Source: Pararhizobium polonicum (GTDB lineage: Bacteria > Pseudomonadota > Alphaproteobacteria > Rhizobiales > Rhizobiaceae). From it: 64,000 nt of DNA. Below the pieces are notes generated by a model. The model saw nothing but the letters and a program-made list of their open reading frames with translations. It did no database searches and had not been told where the DNA came from. Below are positions 24,862 to 33,465 of this stretch, piece after piece. Position 1 is the stretch's first letter. The number at the start of each line of letters is the position of its first letter. The DNA is taken from assembly GCF_001687365.1 (NCBI RefSeq), contig NZ_LGLV01000008.1:1-64000 (forward strand), given 5' to 3'. The position numbers and the translations under genes are program-made.

Positions 24862-26340
24862 TCAGGCGTAATTGACCCAGATGGCTTTCTGGCGGAGATA
24901 GGCTTCAATCCCAGCCCGGCCCATGTCCTTGCCGAACCCGGAGCCCTTGTAGCCGCCGGCCTGATAGGTGAATTCCGGACCGCGCCCGTGCTGGTTCACC
25001 CAGATCATTCCGGCCTCTATGGTATCGGCGGCCTTGAGCGCCTTCTTCATATCCGTCGTGTGGATACTGGCCGCAAGACCGTAGACCGGGTGGGCCGCCA
25101 GCTGCAGGCCTTCTTCCAGGTCCGAGAACGTGCGAACGGTGAGAACCGGACCGAAAAACTCGTCCTTGAAGCCGATATTGTCGTCGGAGACGTTTTCCAG
25201 AACGGTCGGTGCGTAGAAGCTGCCTTCATTCCGGCTTTCGAGTGCGGCTCCGCCGGTGATCACCGATGCGCCTTCGACAATGGTCTGGCGAACCATGCCG
25301 TCGATCCGGTCGAGCTGTTTGCGGCTGATGATCGGTGCAAAGGTCGTTGTCTCGTCCCAGGTCGGCCCCGCCTTGATCGCCTTGGTGATGCCGATGATGC
25401 GCTCGATCAGTTCATCCGCGATCGTGTCTTCGACGATCAGGCGCGAGCCTGCCGTGCAGACCTGTCCGGCATTGGCCATGAACGCCGCCGAAACGCGGGC
25501 CGCCACGACACTGAGGTCGCCCGCATCGGCCAGAACCAGCTGGGGGCTCTTGCCGCCCAGTTCCAGCGTCACCGGCTTGATGCCCGATTGCGCCGCCAGC
25601 GACATGATCGCAGCACCCGTCTGGGTCGAGCCTGTAAACGAGATCATCATGATGTCCGGATGGCGGACGATGGCCGCGCCCGTCGTATGGCCGTAGCCAT
25701 TGACGACATTGAACAGGCCGGCCGGAACGCCAGCCTGTGTGGCCAGTTCCGCTAGTGCCAGCAGGCTGTGCGGCGTCAGTTCGGAGGTCTTCATGACGAT
25801 CGCGTTGCCCGCCGCAAGCGCCGGTGCGAATTTCCACGCGGCCGTGATCATCGGGAAATTCCACGGCACGATCGCACCGACAATGCCATAGGGCTCGTGC
25901 TTCAGGATACTCAGCGTATCGGCTTGCGTTGCTGTGACGATCCCTTCGACCTTGTCGCAATATTCGGCATAGAAGCGAACGACGCCGGCGGTGCGCACGG
26001 CATCTCCGGTGATCGTTCCGGAGACCAGGCGGCTGGAGCCGAGCGCTTCGAGTTGCCCGAGATAGGTGGCGTTTTCCTCGATCAGCGTTGCGAAACGCAT
26101 GAGGATCGCCGCCCGTTCACGTGGCACGATCCTGCCCCAATTGCTCTGCTTCAAGGCCGCCTTCGCCGCGTCTACAGCTTGCTGCACGGCAGCATCGCCG
26201 CCATCGGTGATGGTACCCATCAGCTGCAGATCCGACGGGCGCAGGACGGCGATTTCCTCACCCGGAAGCGCGATGTAGCGGCCACCGATGTGATGGCCCT
26301 GCGGGACGGCAACGGTGGACGGATCAAAACTCAAAGTCAT
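24862..26340 (-). CDS. NAD(P)-dependent aldehyde dehydrogenase
   Basis: 492 residues from ATG 26340, supported by GGAAAG eight bases upstream; the frame stays open further upstream but that part is not family-like. The catalytic cysteine is in NAGQVCTAGSRL, the general base in LELGGKSPQLV, and the cofactor segment is IVPWNFPMITAAWKFAPALA. It converts an aldehyde to an acid. In this operon it could act on the GMC oxidoreductase product or, if the route resembles hydroxyproline degradation, on alpha-ketoglutarate semialdehyde. Both are inferences. About 100 bases separate it from the ATPase gene. Confidence 0.87.
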   Translation of the reverse strand: MTLSFDPSTVAVPQGHHIGGRYIALPGEEIAVLRPSDLQLMGTITDGGDAAVQQAVDAAKAALKQSNWGRIVPRERAAILMRFATLIEENATYLGQLEALGSSRLVSGTITGDAVRTAGVVRFYAEYCDKVEGIVTATQADTLSILKHEPYGIVGAIVPWNFPMITAAWKFAPALAAGNAIVMKTSELTPHSLLALAELATQAGVPAGLFNVVNGYGHTTGAAIVRHPDIMMISFTGSTQTGAAIMSLAAQSGIKPVTLELGGKSPQLVLADAGDLSVVAARVSAAFMANAGQVCTAGSRLIVEDTIADELIERIIGITKAIKAGPTWDETTTFAPIISRKQLDRIDGMVRQTIVEGASVITGGAALESRNEGSFYAPTVLENVSDDNIGFKDEFFGPVLTVRTFSDLEEGLQLAAHPVYGLAASIHTTDMKKALKAADTIEAGMIWVNQHGRGPEFTYQAGGYKGSGFGKDMGRAGIEAYLRQKAIWVNYA

Positions 26341-26443
26341 GATGGTCTTTCCTTCTGCGGCGGTGACAGGCCGCATCTGATTGTAGCAGGGCGTTTTCAG
26401 CCCCTTCGGATCTGTGGTTGTCCGGCGCGCGGGATGGCGCGCC

Positions 26444-27310
26444 TCATTCGGCCTTTTTCGCCTGGCGCGCTTCCAGGAACGGGCGCAGCAGATCGGCGGA
26501 TTCATGAAAGCGTTCCACGAAGCTCTTCAGGCGCGGGTGTTCGGGATGCAGGAGAACCTCGCCCGGAGGCCCTTGCTCGACGATCAATCCCTGATCGAGG
26601 AACACCACCCGGTCGGCGATTTCGAAGGCGAAACCCAGCTCATGGGTAACGATCACCATCGTCATGCCGCTCTTTGCCAGATCGACCATCGCCTTCATCA
26701 CTTCCCCCACCAGTTCCGGGTCAAGAGCGGATGTCGGCTCGTCGAAAAGCATGACCTTGGGCTGCATGGCCATGGCGCGTGCTATGGCAACGCGCTGCTG
26801 CTGGCCGCCCGAGAGCTGGCGCGGATATTTATCGACATGCTGCTGCAAGCCCATGATCGCCAGGAGGTCGAGTGCCGTCTTGCGCACTTCGTCCTTGGGC
26901 TCTTTTTTCACGATGACGGGCCCTTCCATGACATTCTCAAGGGCCGTCATATGGGGAAACAGGTTGAACTGCTGGAAGACCATGCCGGTCTTTGAGCGGA
27001 TCCGGTTGACTTCCTGGCTGGGGATCTGCGAGCCGCCCTTGTCTTCGGCCTCGGTGTGAAACAGCACCTCGCCGTCGATCACGATGCTGCCGCTGGTCGG
27101 CGTGTTCAACAGATTGACGCAGCGCAGCAGCGAGGTTTTCCCCGACCCGCTTGCGCCGATCAGGACAACGACTTCGCCCTGCCGGACGGCGAGATCAACC
27201 CCTTTGAGAACCCGCTTGTCTCCGAATTGAAGGCAGATGCGGTCCAGACGCAGGACGGTGGTTTCAGCCTTGCCGCTTGCGGATGCGATGGTGTCCGGTG
27301 TCGTGGTCAT
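26444..27310 (-). CDS. Polar amino acid ABC transporter ATP-binding protein (GlnQ/HisP type)
   Basis: 288 residues with Walker [17 protein letters not shown]-loop [16 protein letters not shown], signature [18 protein letters not shown], Walker [17 protein letters not shown] and switch VTHELGFA. The Q-loop and 'NLFPHMT' mark it as the polar amino acid uptake class. About 25 residues precede the usual start and 20 follow the usual end. ATG 27310 overlaps the permease stop by four bases. Confidence 0.88.
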   Translation of the reverse strand: MTTTPDTIASASGKAETTVLRLDRICLQFGDKRVLKGVDLAVRQGEVVVLIGASGSGKTSLLRCVNLLNTPTSGSIVIDGEVLFHTEAEDKGGSQIPSQEVNRIRSKTGMVFQQFNLFPHMTALENVMEGPVIVKKEPKDEVRKTALDLLAIMGLQQHVDKYPRQLSGGQQQRVAIARAMAMQPKVMLFDEPTSALDPELVGEVMKAMVDLAKSGMTMVIVTHELGFAFEIADRVVFLDQGLIVEQGPPGEVLLHPEHPRLKSFVERFHESADLLRPFLEARQAKKAE

Positions 27311-27963
27311 TTCACGCTTGCTCCGCTCTTTTCAAGTTTTCGCGACAGCAGGGTCAGCGGCACGAGGATGATGAGGAAGATGGCGCCAACGGCCGTGTAA
27401 ACTTCCATCGGACGGTAGGTGAAGCTGCTGATATAGCTTGCCTGATAGAGCAGGTCGGGGACGGTGATCATCGAAAGAAGCGTCGTATTCTTCATCTGGA
27501 TGATCGATTGACCGGCCAGTGGCGGGATCATTTTGCGGAATGCCTGCGGCAGGATGATACGGCGCATGCGCTGTCCGTAGGACATGCCGATGGCTGTGGC
27601 CGCATCTGTCTGTCCGGCATCGACGGACTGGACGCCCGCCCGTAGGATTTCGGCGTAGAAGGAGCCGACATAGCAGCTGAGGCCGATGAAACCTGCCCAG
27701 AATTTCGTGACGTTGACGCCCGCGAAGATCGGAAAGGCGTAGTAGACCCACAAAAGCGTGACCAGCAGCGGTATGTTACGGAAGAACTCGACATAGACCT
27801 GCCCGAAGATGACCAGCGGGCGAAAGGTGCTGAGCTGGATGAGGCCGATAAACAGGCCCAGCACGAGGCCGGCGCCGATTGTGATGACGGTAAAGTAGAG
27901 CGTCATCAGCAGCCCCTGCCAGAGCAGGCCGATATTGTTTGTGATGACAGTGTAGTCGAACAT
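27307..27963 (-). CDS. Polar amino acid ABC transporter permease
   Basis: 218 residues from ATG 27963, preceded by GGTGAGGAC. Five hydrophobic helices and the HisM/GlnP-type signature [20 protein letters not shown] near residues 103-122 place it in the polar amino acid class. Only one permease gene is present, so it should act as a homodimer. It is separated from the binding-protein gene upstream by a terminator-like hairpin. Confidence 0.88.
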   Translation of the reverse strand: MFDYTVITNNIGLLWQGLLMTLYFTVITIGAGLVLGLFIGLIQLSTFRPLVIFGQVYVEFFRNIPLLVTLLWVYYAFPIFAGVNVTKFWAGFIGLSCYVGSFYAEILRAGVQSVDAGQTDAATAIGMSYGQRMRRIILPQAFRKMIPPLAGQSIIQMKNTTLLSMITVPDLLYQASYISSFTYRPMEVYTAVGAIFLIILVPLTLLSRKLEKSGASVK

Positions 27964-28010
27964 GGTTGTCCTCACCGGTGCATGTGCACGGGGACGCCGG
28001 AGACGCCGAT

Positions 28011-28047
28011 AATAAAAGCCTGACCGCCGCGCGTGCCGCGGTCAGGC
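28011..28047 (-). terminator. Intercistronic terminator/attenuator after the amino-acid-binding protein
   Basis: GCCTGACCGC (28018-28027) pairs perfectly with GCGGTCAGGC (28038-28047). On the minus strand the stem is followed by TTTTATT, so it forms an intrinsic terminator just past the binding-protein stop and before the permease. Confidence 0.75.
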
Positions 28048-28057
28048 GGTTATGGGA

Positions 28058-28900
28058 TCAGAAGCTGAAGCCTGCGGGGAGGATCGTCAGGTCGATGCCA
28101 CGGGCTTCCCATGCGCGGGCAAGCTTGCCCTGTGCGAGACCGAGCGAACGCTCCTGCTGGATCCAGTTGGTCAGGAAGTTGATGTAACCTGCATTGCCGG
28201 GCTTGCGGGCGACTGCGAGTGTTGCCGGGTTGCGCAGGATCGGTTCCGGCAGCGACACATCGCCGATCTTCTGGTTGGTGATCTGCAATGCGTCGAAGAC
28301 GGCGAACACGACGCCATCGGCCCGGCCGGACTGCAGTTCCATCAGCGCGAGACCGCGATCTTCGACCGGGGTGATCGTTGCCTTCGGCAACAGCGCCTCT
28401 GCGACGATCTGCATCGTGCTGCCCTTCTGGACAACGACGGTCTTGGACGGATCGTTGAGCTCGGCCCAGGTCTTGACCGGCTTGCCGGGAGGCGTCAGCA
28501 CGGCCCAGGCGTCGGTGAACAGCGGTTCCCAGAGATAATCGACGACAAGGCCGCGCTTCGGGTTCGGATTGACGCCGATGGCGATATCGATCTTGTTGGA
28601 CTGGAAGTCGGCGGCAAGGTTGCCCCAGGTGGTTTCGACCGGCTCGAGCTTGACGCCGAGCTGCGTGGCGATTTCGCCGAGGAATTCGTAGTAGAAACCG
28701 CTCCATTCGCCGGTTTTCGGATCCTTGATGTAACCGGGTTCCTCGCCGGTCATGACCGGAACCTTCAGAACGCCGCTGGAACGAATCTGGTCGATGACGG
28801 CCGAGGGATTGTCATCGGCCTGCGCGGCTATCGGCGCGGTCAACAGGCTCAGGCCCATGGCGGCGGCGGCGATAAATGTACGTAGTGCGGTCAGTCTCAT
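28058..28900 (-). CDS. Amino acid ABC transporter periplasmic binding protein
   Basis: 280 residues. The Sec signal peptide has a basic start (MRLTALR), a hydrophobic core and cleavage after AAQA near residue 27. The mature part is a type II binding protein of family 3: IRSSGVLKVPVMTGEEPGY, GEWSGFYYEFLGEIATQLGV, ADFQSNKIDIAIGVNPNPKR, LMELQSGRADGVVFA. AGGGG precedes the ATG. Cargo is likely an amino acid or imino acid handled by the epimerase and D-amino-acid dehydrogenase in the same operon. Confidence 0.87.
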   Translation of the reverse strand: MRLTALRTFIAAAAMGLSLLTAPIAAQADDNPSAVIDQIRSSGVLKVPVMTGEEPGYIKDPKTGEWSGFYYEFLGEIATQLGVKLEPVETTWGNLAADFQSNKIDIAIGVNPNPKRGLVVDYLWEPLFTDAWAVLTPPGKPVKTWAELNDPSKTVVVQKGSTMQIVAEALLPKATITPVEDRGLALMELQSGRADGVVFAVFDALQITNQKIGDVSLPEPILRNPATLAVARKPGNAGYINFLTNWIQQERSLGLAQGKLARAWEARGIDLTILPAGFSF

Positions 28901-28932
28901 TTTTATTCCCCTTTTTTAAGGTTTCTGGATGA

Positions 28933-29925
28933 CTAGCTGCATAGGAATCCGTTTGAGAGAGGATCTCCTTTCTCAAAATGGATGGTTTGGGTTGAGGTGA
29001 TGAAAGCAGCACCTTCGATCGCCACAACAATGGCTTCCCGGCCGGCAACCGTTGTCCGGCTGGCAAAGCGCGCCTGAAACGGAATGCCGAGGATATTGCT
29101 GGCGCGGTAGGTCTGATCCTCGGCAAGCAGGCCCTTGCTCAGGAGATGGGCCATGCGGGCGGCGGTGCCGGTGCCGCAGGGCGACCGGTCGAACTTGTTG
29201 GATTCCAGCACCAGGAAATGGACGGCGGCATCGGGCGATGCGGCGCTGTAAAAGAGAACGCTGGGCGCCGGCGATCCTTCGAATGGTGCCAGCCCCTGTA
29301 CCTTTTGCTTGATCGCCGTCTTGATTCTGGAGCCGGCGAGCATCAGCGCCGAGGCATGTTCCGGCGCAAGCGTCAGGCCGAGCGCATCTGCATCGACCAA
29401 AGCGTACCACATGCCGCCGTAAACGATGTCGGTCACAACATCGCCGACGCCATCGACCGAAACGGCGAGGTCCTCAAGGCCGACATAGCTCGGGACATTC
29501 TCGATCCGCACCCTGTCCAGAGACCCGTCTTCGGCCCAGACAAGGCCGACCGTGACGATGCCAGCAGGGGTCTCCAGAGTGAAGCTGTCGCCCATCGCTG
29601 CGGTGATCTGTCCGGTGAACGCCAGCGTCTTGGCAAAGCCGATGGTCCCGTGCCCGCACATGTCGAGATAGACATAGGACGAGATGAAGAATGCCCCGTA
29701 ATCGGCCACCTCGGAGGCAACCGGCACAAGGCCGACCATGGCGGCATGTCCGCGCGGCTCGTGCAAAAGGGCGGTGCGCAGATGGTCGAAGCGCAGACGG
29801 AAATCGTCGCGCTTTGAGCGAACGCTGTCGCCCGACAGCTTCGGGATTCCGCTCAGGATAACGCGGGTCGGGTGGCCTGCGGTATGGGAATCGATGACGC
29901 TGAAGGACGAAGAGAACGCAATCAT
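28933..29925 (-). CDS. Proline racemase family protein, 4-hydroxyproline 2-epimerase-like
   Basis: 330 residues. Both catalytic cysteines of the racemase/epimerase branch are present: C90 in DMCGHGTIG and C250 in DRSPCGTGTAARM. The trans-3-hydroxyproline dehydratase branch replaces the second cysteine by Thr, so this is not a dehydratase by that criterion. The family interconverts trans-4-hydroxy-L-proline and cis-4-hydroxy-D-proline, or L- and D-proline. It starts three bases after the GntR regulator stop and precedes the amino acid ABC genes, the usual setting of hydroxyproline-use operons. The typical deaminase (HypD, DapA family) is absent here. Confidence 0.85.
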   Translation of the reverse strand: MIAFSSSFSVIDSHTAGHPTRVILSGIPKLSGDSVRSKRDDFRLRFDHLRTALLHEPRGHAAMVGLVPVASEVADYGAFFISSYVYLDMCGHGTIGFAKTLAFTGQITAAMGDSFTLETPAGIVTVGLVWAEDGSLDRVRIENVPSYVGLEDLAVSVDGVGDVVTDIVYGGMWYALVDADALGLTLAPEHASALMLAGSRIKTAIKQKVQGLAPFEGSPAPSVLFYSAASPDAAVHFLVLESNKFDRSPCGTGTAARMAHLLSKGLLAEDQTYRASNILGIPFQARFASRTTVAGREAIVVAIEGAAFITSTQTIHFEKGDPLSNGFLCS

Positions 29926-29928
29926 GAC

Positions 29929-30609
29929 CTAGCCTCGTCCGAACGAGTCGAGAATGCCGGTACGCATCGTCTGCCAGATTTCGTGGATGAGCTTTTCCGT
30001 CAGCTTCTGCGCGGCTTCGCCATCGCCCTCGATGATCGCCTCGCAAATGCGCGTCGTGTCTTCCAGCGACAGCTGGATGATCTTCGGATTCTGCTCGTAA
30101 GCATGGAAGCGGTAACGCAGCGCCTGTTTTTCCAGGCCGGCCAGCAGGCGCATCAGTGTCTTGTTCTGCGCAAGCGTGTAATGAATGAAGGAGCCGCGAA
30201 CGTCGGCGATGAAGAACTGGCGAACGTCGTTCTTTGCCTGCGCCTCCTTCAGGTCGGCGATCAGAGTGTCGTATTCGGCTCGTTTGTCCGGATGGTCGGA
30301 TTCGGCAGCCTGCCGTGCGATCAGCCCTTCGAGAGGAATGCGGCACATATAGATCTCGTCGAAATCGCGCTGCGACATCGGCGATACCCAGATGCCACGC
30401 CGTGCCTCACGAACGACCAGCCCGTCACGCTCCAGCAGCCGGAGCGCTTCACGAACCGGGGACCGGCTGACGCCGTAGCGTTCGGCAACCATCTCTTCTG
30501 TTAATCGCTCCTGCGATTTGATGCGGCCGAAGATGATCTCTTCCTCCAGCATCTCTGCGAGGTTTTCGGGAATGGCGACGGATAATTTCTGGATGCGCGC
30601 TAAAATCAT
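29929..30609 (-). CDS. GntR-family (FadR subgroup) transcriptional regulator
   Basis: 226 residues. The winged helix at the N-terminus includes LTEEMVAERYGVSRSPVREA and LRLLERDGLVVREARRGIWV; the C-terminal all-helical FCD ligand domain follows from about residue 80. It is the first gene of the minus-strand operon and faces an aldehyde dehydrogenase gene across 111 bases that contain a perfect TGTATA-N3-TATACA palindrome. Regulators of this kind usually repress and are released by a pathway acid. Confidence 0.87.
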   Translation of the reverse strand: MILARIQKLSVAIPENLAEMLEEEIIFGRIKSQERLTEEMVAERYGVSRSPVREALRLLERDGLVVREARRGIWVSPMSQRDFDEIYMCRIPLEGLIARQAAESDHPDKRAEYDTLIADLKEAQAKNDVRQFFIADVRGSFIHYTLAQNKTLMRLLAGLEKQALRYRFHAYEQNPKIIQLSLEDTTRICEAIIEGDGEAAQKLTEKLIHEIWQTMRTGILDSFGRG

Positions 30610-30622
30610 GTCGACACCATAA

Positions 30623-30637
30623 TGTATACAATATACA
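30623..30637. promoter_or_regulatory. Candidate GntR/FadR-type operator
   Basis: TGTATA-CAA-TATACA is a perfect inverted repeat, 13 bases upstream of the GntR start and 83 bases upstream of the divergent dehydrogenase start. Its size and TNGTATAC-like core suit FadR-subgroup GntR sites, so one operator could control both directions. Confidence 0.65.
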
Positions 30638-30720
30638 CGTCAAGCCACTCGCAGCGGCTTTTTCATATTTTCATCACAGCCCGCTGCGGATTTGGCTTTG
30701 AACGGGAAAGGACACCGGCA

Positions 30721-32151
30721 ATGTTTTCTGAAAAGATCGAACTTCTGATCGACGGCCAATGGCTTCAGGGCTCGGACGGCAAGACGGAGCCCCTGATCAA
30801 TCCGGCGACCGAGGAGGTGCTGGCGACCGTCCCGCATGCAACGCTCGCCGATCTCGACAGGGCGCTGGATGCGTCGGCAAAAGGGTTCAAGGTCTGGAAG
30901 GCGATGACCGCCATGCAGCGCGCCGTCATCATGAATAAGGCTGCGGACCATATAGAGCAGTGCAAGGATGCGATCGCGCGGATACTTACCCTGGAAAATG
31001 GCAAGGCGATCGGCGAGGCCACCGGCGAAGTCCAGTTTGCAGCCGACGCGACGCGCTGGTATGCGGAAGAGGGCAAGCGCGCCTATGGCCGCATTATTCC
31101 GGCCCGCCTTCCCGGCGTGCGTCAGATGATGTTCAAGGAGCCGGTTGGTCCTGTCGTTGCCTTTGCCGCCTGGAATTTCCCGGCGAGCAATGTCATTCGC
31201 AAGATCTCAGGCGCGCTTGGTGCCGGGTGCTCGATCATTCTGAAGCCGGCGGAAGAAACGCCGGGCACGGCTGTGGCCATCGCGCGATGCTTCCAGGATG
31301 CGGGTCTTCCCGATGGTGTTCTCAATATCGTCTTCGGCGACCCTGCGCGGGTGTCCTCGCACCTCATCGCCTCCAAAATTCCGAAAAAGGTTTCGCTGAC
31401 GGGATCGACTGCTGTTGGAAAGCTGCTGCAGAAACAGGCCGCCGATACGCTGAAGCGCTGCACGATGGAACTTGGCGGCCATGCTCCGGTCATTGTCTAT
31501 GAGGATGCCGATCTCGAAAAAACCCTCGATACCGTCGTCATGTTCAAGTTCCGCAATGCCGGGCAGGTCTGCACGTCGCCGACCCGCTTTTATGTGCACG
31601 AGGCGATCTACGAGGCCTTCATCGCCGGTTTTGCTGCGCGGGTGGAGAAATTGAAGGTCGGCAACGGTCTTGAGGATGGCATTCAGATGGGGCCGATGAT
31701 TGCGCCCCGGCGCCTTGATGTCATGGACGCGCTCGTCAGCGATGCCAAGGCAAACGGTGCGGCCGTGGTAACCGGCGGCGTGCGCCTTGGCGGCAAGGGG
31801 TATTTCTACGCCCCGACGCTGTTGCGCGATGTGCCCGATACGGCGCGGATCATGTCGGAAGAGCCCTTTGGTCCGATCGCGCCGGTCACGCGTTTCTCGA
31901 CCTTCGATGAGGTAATCGAGCGGGCCAACAGTCTGCCTTACGGCCTTGCCTCCTTTGTTTTCACGTTCAATCTCAGTTTGGCCCAGAAGACGGAGATGGC
32001 GCTGGAAGCCGGCATGGTCGGTGTCAATCATATGATGGTCTCCACCCCCGAGACGCCGTTCGGTGGCGTGAACGAGTCCGGATACGGCTCTGAAAGCGGC
32101 ATCGAAGGTCTGGAGGCTTATCTGCGAACAAAATTCGTGACCGAAGCCTGA
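30721..32151 (+). CDS. NAD(P)-dependent succinate-semialdehyde-type dehydrogenase
   Basis: 476 residues. The catalytic cysteine is in NAGQVCTSPTRF, the general base in MELGGHAPVIVYEDADLE, and the cofactor segment is VVAFAAWNFPASNVIRKISG. The pattern 'TMELGGHAP' and ending FGGVNESGYGSESGIEGLEA match the GabD-like group that oxidises succinate or alpha-ketoglutarate semialdehyde and other short omega-oxo acids. It is transcribed away from the GntR operon across the shared operator and is probably part of the same regulon. ATG 30721 follows GGAAAGG. Confidence 0.86.
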   Translation: MFSEKIELLIDGQWLQGSDGKTEPLINPATEEVLATVPHATLADLDRALDASAKGFKVWKAMTAMQRAVIMNKAADHIEQCKDAIARILTLENGKAIGEATGEVQFAADATRWYAEEGKRAYGRIIPARLPGVRQMMFKEPVGPVVAFAAWNFPASNVIRKISGALGAGCSIILKPAEETPGTAVAIARCFQDAGLPDGVLNIVFGDPARVSSHLIASKIPKKVSLTGSTAVGKLLQKQAADTLKRCTMELGGHAPVIVYEDADLEKTLDTVVMFKFRNAGQVCTSPTRFYVHEAIYEAFIAGFAARVEKLKVGNGLEDGIQMGPMIAPRRLDVMDALVSDAKANGAAVVTGGVRLGGKGYFYAPTLLRDVPDTARIMSEEPFGPIAPVTRFSTFDEVIERANSLPYGLASFVFTFNLSLAQKTEMALEAGMVGVNHMMVSTPETPFGGVNESGYGSESGIEGLEAYLRTKFVTEA

Positions 32152-32326
32152 CGGCAGTCGGCTTGCATGACCGGAGCGGCGGATGCTTTCAGGGCCGTTC
32201 CGGTTGTCCCGCGTGGCACTGTTCATCGTTGGTTTCTGCCAGGGATGCCGCCCGTTACCTCATGGCAGTTTCTTCAAGCGATGAGAGGGCTTCTCAGAGA
32301 GGAATTTTTACTCTTGTAAAAATAGA

Positions 32327-32340
32327 AATACATATGTATT
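32327..32340. promoter_or_regulatory. Palindrome upstream of the second sugar ABC operon
   Basis: AATACATATGTATT is a perfect 14-base palindrome in an AT-rich stretch 103 bases before the binding-protein start. It is a candidate operator or promoter element, perhaps for the SorC regulator encoded at the end of the operon. The rest of the 291-base gap 32152-32442 shows no gene. Confidence 0.45.
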
Positions 32341-32442
32341 CATTACCTCCAGGGGGCCACCGGGACAGAGGAGTCCATCGGCGGACAGTTCCCCGGATGA
32401 GCAGGCGAAGGAGGTTTCGCCTGCCGCAAAGGGAGGTATTCC

Positions 32443-33387
32443 ATGAAGAAACTCGCTACGCTGTTGGCGTGCGCCGCATTTGCACTTCCTGTCGCCGTGC
32501 AGGCTCAGGATGCGGCCGGAACGACAAAGAAGGACTCTTATCGCTTCGTCATCGTGCCAAAGGTCGTTCACCCCTGGTTTGACAAGGTGAACGATGGTGC
32601 GCAGATGGCCGCCGCCGCCCTGAAGGCGCAGACGGGCGCCAATATCGAGGTTATCTATTCGGCGCCGCAGGCTGCCGACGTGGTCCAGCAGAACCAGATC
32701 CTTGACAGCGCGCTGGCCACGCAGCCGGACGGTCTTGCCATCGACCTTCTCGATCCTTCGGGCAATCGCGCCTCGCTCGAGGAAGCCCAGGCCCAGAAAG
32801 TGCCGCTCGTCATCTTCGATTCCGTTCCGCCGGAAGGTATGAAGATCACCTATATCGGCTCGGATTTCTGCGAGCAGGCGAAGATCGCCGCCCGCCGCCT
32901 CGTCGAAGTGCTCGGCGGACAAGGTGAAGTTGCCATCATGATGGGTGTGCCGACGGCGCCGAACCATGCCATCCGCGCCGAATGCCACCGTCAGGTCTTT
33001 GCCGAAAACCCGGGCATCAAGGTCGTCGCCGAAGGCATCGACAATGACAGCATCGAGACCGCGCAGCAGCAGGCCGCGGCCATCATGCAGGCCAATCCGA
33101 ATCTCAAGGGCTGGGTCGCTTCCGACGCTGCCGGCCCGATCGGTATCGGTCAGGCGATCGTCGAAGCCGGCAAGCAGGGCGAGGTTACCCTCGTCGGGCT
33201 CGACAACCTGCCGGAAATGCTGGAGATGATCCGCAATGGCGTTGCCGACAGCTCCTCCGCATCGCAGCCGGAACTGCAGGGCTACTGGTCCGTCATGATG
33301 CTCTGGTCGCAGGCCACGGGCGCACCGGTTCCCGGCTATATCGACACCGGAAATGCCTTCCTCACCAAGGAAAACGTCGGCGGCTGA
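32443..33387 (+). CDS. Sugar ABC transporter periplasmic binding protein
   Basis: 314 residues. A Sec signal peptide (MKKLATLLACAAFALPVAVQ, cleavage near AQA) precedes a ribose-type binding fold: FVIVPKVVHPWFDKVNDGAQ, QILDSALATQPDGLAIDLLD, PLVIFDSVPPEG, VTLVGLDNLPEMLEMIRNG. GGGAGG lies eight bases before the ATG. It heads an operon with a double ATPase, a permease and a dihydroxyacetone-kinase-type enzyme, so a triose, tetrose or other small polyol-derived sugar is a reasonable cargo. That is inference. Confidence 0.87.
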   Translation: MKKLATLLACAAFALPVAVQAQDAAGTTKKDSYRFVIVPKVVHPWFDKVNDGAQMAAAALKAQTGANIEVIYSAPQAADVVQQNQILDSALATQPDGLAIDLLDPSGNRASLEEAQAQKVPLVIFDSVPPEGMKITYIGSDFCEQAKIAARRLVEVLGGQGEVAIMMGVPTAPNHAIRAECHRQVFAENPGIKVVAEGIDNDSIETAQQQAAAIMQANPNLKGWVASDAAGPIGIGQAIVEAGKQGEVTLVGLDNLPEMLEMIRNGVADSSSASQPELQGYWSVMMLWSQATGAPVPGYIDTGNAFLTKENVGG

Positions 33388-33408
33388 TCAAGCTCCCAGG
33401 ACGATCGC

Positions 33409-33436
33409 AGGGGCGCGGGCCCAAACCCGCGCCCCT
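33409..33436 (+). repeat. Strong intercistronic hairpin after the binding-protein gene
   Basis: AGGGGCGCGGG (33409-33419) pairs perfectly with CCCGCGCCCCT (33426-33436) around a 6-base loop. No T run follows, so it more likely protects the 3' end of the binding-protein message than ends transcription. Confidence 0.65.
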
Positions 33437-33465
33437 GACCGCGTCTTGCCTGAAGGTGGTGGCAT

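Noticed and set aside
23153..26340. BetA-BetB choline oxidation pair
   Set aside because: The GMC and aldehyde dehydrogenases are adjacent, but no BetI, choline importer or glycine-betaine context is present, and the operon partners act on amino and hydroxy acids.
28933..29925. Reading as trans-3-hydroxyproline dehydratase
   Set aside because: The second active-site position is Cys (C250), not Thr, which fits the racemase/epimerase branch instead.
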